The position numbers and the translations under genes are program-made. Positions 20,460 to 23,950 of a stretch of 23,950 nt of DNA are shown here, in pieces (the first letter of the stretch is position 1; each line of letters opens with the position of its first letter). The notes beneath the pieces were generated by a model. That model saw nothing but the letters and a program-made list of their open reading frames with translations, searched no databases and was not told where the DNA came from. The DNA is taken from IMG/VR virus record IMGVR_UViG_3300031951_001189, positions 1 through 23,950 of that record; one strand, written 5' to 3'. The stretch comes from a virus.

Positions 20460-20865
20460 AAATTGTATGTAAGGTATTTTTTATTTGTGATTTAATCTGA
20501 TCCTCATAAGTCAATCTTTCGTCCTCAACTTTTTGATCATAAAGTTTTTTTATTTTATCAATATCTCTTTCACTTAAAGTGACAACATAATGATATACGT
20601 GATTTGTAATTTCAACTTTAGTATCTTCAATTATTACAAAAATATCAACAGTTTTATTAACAATATATCTTTTTTCTGATAGTGGTGCAATTGTAAATTT
20701 TGAGTCAGGATGTAAAATCATTTTTCTAACTATAGCACAAGATATTGGTTCGTAACCATTTACAATTTCAGGTGCTTTAAAAACTTTGTGATTTCTATTC
20801 CATTTACGTAAACGGACTTTCATTCTTTTGACTTGTCGTCTTAACCAAGATTTAAATTTTGACAT
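20440..20865 (-). CDS. Basic N-terminus protein of unknown function
   Basis: 141 residues. The first 25 residues are strongly basic (MSKFKSWLRRQVKRMKVRLR, then KWNRNH), suggesting nucleic-acid or membrane-surface contact. The middle has strands (YEPISCAIVRKMILH, SEKRYIVNKTVDIFVII) and the C-terminal third is a charged helix (RDIDKIKKLYDQKVEDER). No motif was recognised. A full TTTG-20-TAnnTTTG promoter precedes it, with 16 bases between the -7 box and the ATG, so it starts the transcript that runs down the lipoprotein and SPFH genes. Confidence 0.7.
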   Translation of the reverse strand: MSKFKSWLRRQVKRMKVRLRKWNRNHKVFKAPEIVNGYEPISCAIVRKMILHPDSKFTIAPLSEKRYIVNKTVDIFVIIEDTKVEITNHVYHYVVTLSERDIDKIKKLYDQKVEDERLTYEDQIKSQIKNTLHTIYDKINK

Positions 20866-20881
20866 ATTGTTTATTTTAGAA

Positions 20882-20913
20882 CAAAGGTATTAAACCTTTT
20901 TTGAATAAACAAA
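20882..20913 (-). promoter_or_regulatory. Full Bacteroidota-type promoter
   Basis: On the minus strand TTTG (20910-20913) and TACCTTTG (20882-20889) are separated by exactly 20 bases, matching TTTG-N20-TAnnTTTG. The ATG of the gene at 20440-20865 lies 16 bases past the -7 box, leaving a normal short leader. Confidence 0.7.
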
Positions 20914-20915
20914 CA

Positions 20916-21572
20916 TTATTTAAATTTTTTTACTCTTTCTTTTTGTCTCATTTCATTTGCGTATGATGTCCAAACCTTTTTTACTTTTGGCCAATCTGTT
21001 TTTGGGTTTTTGAATTTTCTTTTGTTTTCTTTAAACCATTCTTCCATGGCGTCAGATAATGATATTTTTTTGGTATTAGATCTTTTTATAAGTCCTCTAA
21101 CGTATGCAGGTATTTCAACTTTTGATGTGAGATATTTAAAATTATACTCTTCATCCTCGTCATCAAAATCATCTTGTCTTTCAATATCCATGTCTTCAAA
21201 ATTTTGTTGCTCAACATGTTCCAACTCGTGTTCAATTGTTTCTTTAACTTCAGCAACTAAATCCTCCATACTTTCAGGAAAATGTTGTGGGTTAAATGTT
21301 ATTTCCATATATATTTCTTGCATATCTGCTTCTGCATGAATTGAAAAGGGATCGTCTAAATCAACATCTTCTAAAAAATAACATTTAAAATCAAAAGAAG
21401 CATATTCATCACCTCTTTCAAAAGTTAAATCATAAAGTTCAAAATCTTCGTCTTTTTTAAATTGGTTTATAACCATTCTAGAAAGTTTTAATGAAATTTC
21501 GTCAGTTTTTCTTTCATTAATTAACTTTTTTTTAATTCTGTATATTAGATTTTCAATTAAAATATTTTTCAT
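20916..21572 (-). CDS. Second HExxH metalloprotease-like protein with putative capsid-targeting leader
   Basis: 218 residues. The N-terminus MKNILIENLIYRIKKKLINE contains two (L/I)-x-E sites (L5-I6-E7 and I18-N19-E20 before Arg21), so it resembles the other leader-bearing proteins of the window. HELEH at 115-119 (KETIEHELEHVEQQ) is a zinc-metalloprotease motif, and Glu153 in SKVEIPAYVRG is a candidate third ligand about 34 residues later. The region 120-145 is very acidic (QDDFDDEDEEY). The C-terminal 50 residues are basic and helical (KENKRKFKNPKTDWPKVKK). The architecture repeats that of the 415-residue protein at 251-1498, although the rest is not obviously similar. I infer an internal, injected protease-like protein. 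Confidence 0.75.
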   Translation of the reverse strand: MKNILIENLIYRIKKKLINERKTDEISLKLSRMVINQFKKDEDFELYDLTFERGDEYASFDFKCYFLEDVDLDDPFSIHAEADMQEIYMEITFNPQHFPESMEDLVAEVKETIEHELEHVEQQNFEDMDIERQDDFDDEDEEYNFKYLTSKVEIPAYVRGLIKRSNTKKISLSDAMEEWFKENKRKFKNPKTDWPKVKKVWTSYANEMRQKERVKKFK

Positions 21573-22180
21573 TATTCTAAGTGTGACATTAATACACCAC
21601 CTAAAGTACCGGCATGTATCATAATATTATTTATTACGTCATCTTCTAATTTAGTTTTTCTTTTTGTGTAGTCAATACCTAAAGTTCCGATAAATCTATC
21701 ATCAATAGTTTTAATTGCAAATAAATATGAAGATTTTGTTCCATTTTCTTCTGCAAAATATTTTAATCCATAAGTTGCCGTAGTTTCATCTTTAAAATCA
21801 GCAATTTCTATAACATCACCATCAACTAGAGCGTTAAATGATTTTGAAAATAAATTTACAGGTATATTTTGAAGATTATTTTGTATTGATGATACCCCAA
21901 CATTAACTACCTCATATATTACTGAAAATTTAGTTATAGATTTACCTGTTGGGTAAAAATGCCCTCCGTTATGAAATTGTGTAATCCAAACCCTATCAGC
22001 CCTTGTTCCTTCTCTTATTTCATCCATTCTATGTGTTACTAACTCACTTATTTTTAAGGCTTCAGTAACCATATCAGGTTTTTCTTTTTTTTCTATTTTG
22101 TTTCTAACAAAAAGAACAATAATTGGCCCAATAACTCCTGTTACAAAGGCTATCGCTAATTCAATCCATCCACTTATCAT
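21572..22180 (-). CDS. Membrane-anchored GAF-like protein
   Basis: 202 residues. One N-terminal membrane segment (WIELAIAFVTGVIGPIIVLF, about 5-24) is followed by a short basic linker (RNKIEKKEK), a helix (KISELVTHRMDEIREGTRAD) and a GAF-like domain from about residue 60 to the end. Features of the domain are VWITQFHNGGHFYPTGKSIT, then ADFKDETTATYGLKYFAE and a final GTLGIDYTKRKTKL segment. GAF domains bind small ligands such as cyclic nucleotides. It overlaps the next gene by one base (TAATG) and lies beside the lysis module, so a role as a sensor of host or membrane state is conceivable but unproven. Similar proteins appear in other Bacteroidota phages. Confidence 0.75.
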   Translation of the reverse strand: MISGWIELAIAFVTGVIGPIIVLFVRNKIEKKEKPDMVTEALKISELVTHRMDEIREGTRADRVWITQFHNGGHFYPTGKSITKFSVIYEVVNVGVSSIQNNLQNIPVNLFSKSFNALVDGDVIEIADFKDETTATYGLKYFAEENGTKSSYLFAIKTIDDRFIGTLGIDYTKRKTKLEDDVINNIMIHAGTLGGVLMSHLE

Positions 22181-22212
22181 ACGTACTTTTACTTAATAAA
22201 TATAACTTAATT

Positions 22213-22238
22213 TAAAAAACCCCACCTTTTGAGTGGGG
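22213..22238 (-). terminator. Rho-independent terminator after the holin gene
   Basis: On the minus strand CCCCAC (22233-22238 on the plus strand reads GTGGGG) pairs with GTGGGG (22220-22225 on the plus strand reads CCCCAC) around a seven-base loop, then comes TTTTTT (22214-22219). It separates the holin transcript from the GAF-like gene. Confidence 0.85.
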
Positions 22239-22264
22239 CTCAAATAAAAAAAGTCAATTGTTAA

Positions 22265-22432
22265 TTATTTTTTTACAATAACTGACCAAATAGCACCAGT
22301 TAATGTCATAACACCACCGATAATTTCTGTAACCATAGCATCATCAGCCCAACCTTTCATAACAACAATACCACCAACAAAGGTTAAAGCGTGTCTAACA
22401 ATACCTAATACTTGTTCTTTTGTAAGTTTCAT
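22265..22432 (-). CDS. Phage holin, Pam3-gp28-like
   Basis: 55 residues, ATG at 22430-22432 and TAA at 22265-22267. The start MKLTKEQVLGIVRHALTFVG matches the Pam3-gp28 family of small phage holins. It has two short hydrophobic segments (about 8-24 and 35-52), with a GWADDAMVTEI loop between them and a basic end (VIVKK). Holins assemble in the inner membrane and open it at a set time so that the endolysin reaches the peptidoglycan. It lies 62 bases from the divergent endolysin gene and is followed by a strong terminator, so it makes a single-gene transcript. Confidence 0.85.
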   Translation of the reverse strand: MKLTKEQVLGIVRHALTFVGGIVVMKGWADDAMVTEIIGGVMTLTGAIWSVIVKK

Positions 22433-22461
22433 AATAGAAAATTTAAAAGTTTATTTACATA

Positions 22462-22473
22462 TAAATATATTTA
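22462..22473. promoter_or_regulatory. Palindromic -7-like element between holin and endolysin
   Basis: TAAATATATTTA is a perfect palindrome in the 62-base gap between the divergent start codons. It offers TATATTTA on both strands, one base off the TAnnTTTG consensus. It may be a bidirectional promoter that couples the timing of the two lysis genes. No -33 box is evident. Confidence 0.35.
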
Positions 22474-22494
22474 TAATTAAATAAAATTAAAATT

Positions 22495-23376
22495 ATGAGT
22501 GTAGTATTAAAAAAAGGAAGTAAGGGTGAGGCGGTAAAAACCCTACAAGAATTCCTTAAAATCACAGTTGATGGTGACTTCGGACCAAAAACCGAAACCG
22601 CAGTTAAAAATTACCAAAAGAAAAATGGATTAACAGTTGATGGTGTTGTTGGTCCAAGAACTTGGGCACACATGGGTATTTTAAATACTGATAATGCAGA
22701 AAACATTGAAGTTGCAAACGCATTAAGTATTAAAAAATATTACATGACAGAAGGAACTTACTTTAAAGGTCCTGTTCCTAAAAAATGGATTTTCTTACAT
22801 CACACAGCAGGTGGTCCTAACCCTTATCAAGTTGCTGATATGTGGGCAAGAGATAACAGAGGAAATGTTGGTACTGAATATATTTTAGGTGGTCAGTCTG
22901 TTGATGGTAAGAATGTTAAATTTGATGGTGAGTTAGTTCAATGTTTTCCTGAAGGAGGTTATGGATGGCATACAGGTACAGGAAACTCTGTAATGCATAG
23001 AAACTCTGTCGCAATTGAAGTATGTTCTATGGGTCAAATTGTTAATGGTAAAACTTATGTTAATACACCGGCAGATCCAAGTCAAGTTATTAAATTAGCA
23101 AAACCATTTAGAGGTTTCCAATACTGGCATAACTATTCTGAAGCACAATTAAAATCTTTAGAGAATTGGATTAAATTTGTTGCTGAAAAATATTCTATTG
23201 ATCCAAGAGTTGGTTTGGTTGAATATGTTAGAGCAAAAGGCGCTGATGGTTTTGATGTGTTAGATGTTGCAAGAGCTGAAAAAGTACCAGGTCTTTATAC
23301 ACATACAAACGTTATTAGAGGAAAAGTGGATATGTACCCACACCCAGATTTAATAGATATGTTATTAAGTTTATAA
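22495..23376 (+). CDS. Endolysin: peptidoglycan-binding domain plus N-acetylmuramoyl-L-alanine amidase
   Basis: 293 residues. Residues 5-60 are a PG_binding_1 domain with the two short repeats VKTLQEFLKITVDGDFGPKT and YQKKNGLTVDGVVGPRTW. Residues 95-290 are an Amidase_2 (T7 lysozyme/PGRP-type) domain: IFLHHTAGG (H102/H103), GGYGWHTG, NSVAIEVCSMG, YTHTNVIRGKVDMYPHP (H270, D279 or H283 as zinc ligands). It cleaves the bond between N-acetylmuramic acid and the peptide stem to release progeny. There is no signal peptide, so export depends on the holin encoded divergently. The length is at the upper end for the family, with an insertion at about 200-250. A strong terminator follows. Confidence 0.96.
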   Translation: MSVVLKKGSKGEAVKTLQEFLKITVDGDFGPKTETAVKNYQKKNGLTVDGVVGPRTWAHMGILNTDNAENIEVANALSIKKYYMTEGTYFKGPVPKKWIFLHHTAGGPNPYQVADMWARDNRGNVGTEYILGGQSVDGKNVKFDGELVQCFPEGGYGWHTGTGNSVMHRNSVAIEVCSMGQIVNGKTYVNTPADPSQVIKLAKPFRGFQYWHNYSEAQLKSLENWIKFVAEKYSIDPRVGLVEYVRAKGADGFDVLDVARAEKVPGLYTHTNVIRGKVDMYPHPDLIDMLLSL

Positions 23377-23380
23377 ATAA

Positions 23381-23406
23381 AAAGGGACTTTTAAGTCCCT
23401 TTTTTT
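23381..23406 (+). terminator. Rho-independent terminator of the endolysin gene
   Basis: AAAGGGACTT (23381-23390) and AAGTCCCTTT (23393-23402) form a ten-base-pair stem with a TT loop, followed by TTTT. Strong intrinsic terminator five bases after the stop codon. Confidence 0.92.
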
Positions 23407-23485
23407 ATCTCTTATGTGTCATATAAGACACAAACATGATACCTAACAATACTATAGGTACCAAACATGCGATAATTACTTCCAT
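23405..23485 (-). CDS. 26-residue membrane micro-protein
   Basis: ATG at 23483-23485 and TAA at 23405-23407, the stop overlapping the end of the endolysin terminator. The peptide starts MEVIIACLVPIVLLGIMF and is a single hydrophobic segment with a short charged end (THKR). Position next to the lysis genes invites a role in lysis timing, but the only evidence is its length and hydrophobicity. It could also be a chance frame. The remainder of the stretch to 23580 contains only AT-rich sequence and the hairpin at 23547. Confidence 0.4.
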   Translation of the reverse strand: MEVIIACLVPIVLLGIMFVSYMTHKR

Positions 23486-23546
23486 TGTGTTTTTTTTTAA
23501 ATAAATAATAAATACTAATAACTAAAACTATACCAATTGAGCAAAT

Positions 23547-23567
23547 GGTTGGTATTATTTACCAACC
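23547..23567 (-). terminator. 8-bp perfect hairpin after the zinc-finger gene
   Basis: GGTTGGTA (23547-23554) and TACCAACC (23560-23567) pair around a five-base loop, 15 bases past the stop codon at 23583. On the minus strand the stem is followed by ATTTGCTC, without a proper U-tract, so it may be a weak terminator or a 3'-end protection element. Confidence 0.45.
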
Positions 23568-23582
23568 ACCTCTCACATTTTA

Positions 23583-23950
23583 TTAAAACATCTTTAACAA
23601 GATGTCAGCGGTTCCTTCCCACTTTTTGATTTGTGATTTAGGAACCCAAAACTCCATCTCACCTATTTCTTCTACACGTTTCAAATACTCCTCACGGAAA
23701 CGATCCGCTTGACTTTTATCTGTGATATATTCAACTCCCATGTGTTTAGAACAAGTCTTACCCATCTTAGTTAACATAGAGAATTCATCAGTCAAAGTCT
23801 TTCCACAACAAACACAGATATCTCCACGTTTAACTGTCATTTTACCTGAGAACTTAACCGCCTTAGGGGAAATTCCTAAAACTTTAGTAATATCCAAAAG
23901 TGTAGGATTAAACTTCAATCCGTAAGTCTCTTTCAATCTTTGTCCTATTC
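23583..23950 (-). CDS. DUF6011-like zinc-finger protein (partial at its N-terminus)
   Basis: The frame remains open through the right edge, so the start lies outside the window; an internal TTG at 23934-23936 is unlikely to be the real start. The visible part has 121 residues. CVCCGKTLTDEF followed by GKTCSKHMG gives a C-x2-C ... C-x3-H arrangement with the K-T-L-T-D core of DUF6011-type small zinc fingers found in many phages and plasmids. An N-terminal LLDITKVLGISPKAVKFSG helix and a C-terminal FWVPKSQIKKWEG segment flank it. Function unknown; a structural zinc site is likely. Confidence 0.75.
   Translation of the reverse strand, partial: IGQRLKETYGLKFNPTLLDITKVLGISPKAVKFSGKMTVKRGDICVCCGKTLTDEFSMLTKMGKTCSKHMGVEYITDKSQADRFREEYLKRVEEIGEMEFWVPKSQIKKWEGTADILLKMF

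Noticed and set aside
23416-23431. Small inverted repeat GTGTC-atataa-GACAC
   Set aside because: Five-base stem inside a short coding frame; expected by chance in AT-rich sequence.

Overview
The window looks like part of the genome of a large tailed bacteriophage that infects a Bacteroidota (probably Flavobacteriia-like) host, or a closely related uncultured phage. The signs are: strongly AT-rich sequence; densely packed small genes joined by ATGA or few-base overlaps; almost no Shine-Dalgarno sites; promoters of the Bacteroidota type (TTTG, about 20 bases, TAnnTTTG); and phage marker genes (thymidylate synthase, a PGDYG-family protein, a 2H phosphoesterase, a small holin and a peptidoglycan-binding amidase). 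No integrase, transposase, CRISPR array, rRNA or tRNA was recognised by eye. The host is an inference; no capsid or tail gene lies in the window to place the phage.

Layout. Positions 1-4817 are on the minus strand: the N-terminus of an unknown protein, a large protein with an HExxH metalloprotease motif, a calcineurin-like phosphoesterase coupled to a P-loop kinase, and a 737-residue protein built mostly from 28 copies of a 12-residue motif (consensus VEDTIQNGVKDT) that recur every 66 bases over the N-terminal half. Positions 4871-8128 are a plus-strand operon of five genes. Positions 8135-20865 are one long minus-strand accessory stretch: an MPPED-like phosphoesterase, a second P-loop kinase, a 2H phosphoesterase, thymidylate synthase, many small proteins of unknown function, two lipoproteins, an SPFH/prohibitin protein and several small membrane proteins. 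Positions 20916-23485 hold a second HExxH protein, a membrane-anchored GAF-like protein and a lysis module with a Pam3-gp28-like holin (minus) divergent from an amidase endolysin (plus). A DUF6011-like zinc-finger gene runs off the right edge.

The most interesting point is that eight proteins, at three separate loci, share a short N-terminal leader of two related types (M-K-x-L-I-R-K-I-L-K-E, or M-K-I-I-I-T-E-x-Q-Y) that ends in (L/I)-x-E. This is the cleavage rule of the T4-type prohead protease gp21, which also trims the capsid-targeting peptides of T4 internal proteins. I infer that these eight are internal virion proteins that are packaged, trimmed and injected. Behind the leaders sit a probable ADP-ribosyltransferase domain (compare T4 Alt), two HExxH metalloprotease-like proteins, and a tandem paralog pair. 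Together they would be an injected effector arsenal, which fits the request to look for an undescribed system.

A second point is the 66-base repeat array in the 737-residue protein: a fixed motif alternating with exactly ten hypervariable residues, decaying towards the C-terminus. Its geometry imitates CRISPR but the substitutions and frame-keeping indels show that it is coding. A third is a recurrent promoter layout in which the -7 box TAnnTTTG lies four bases before ATG, which predicts leaderless or nearly leaderless mRNAs.
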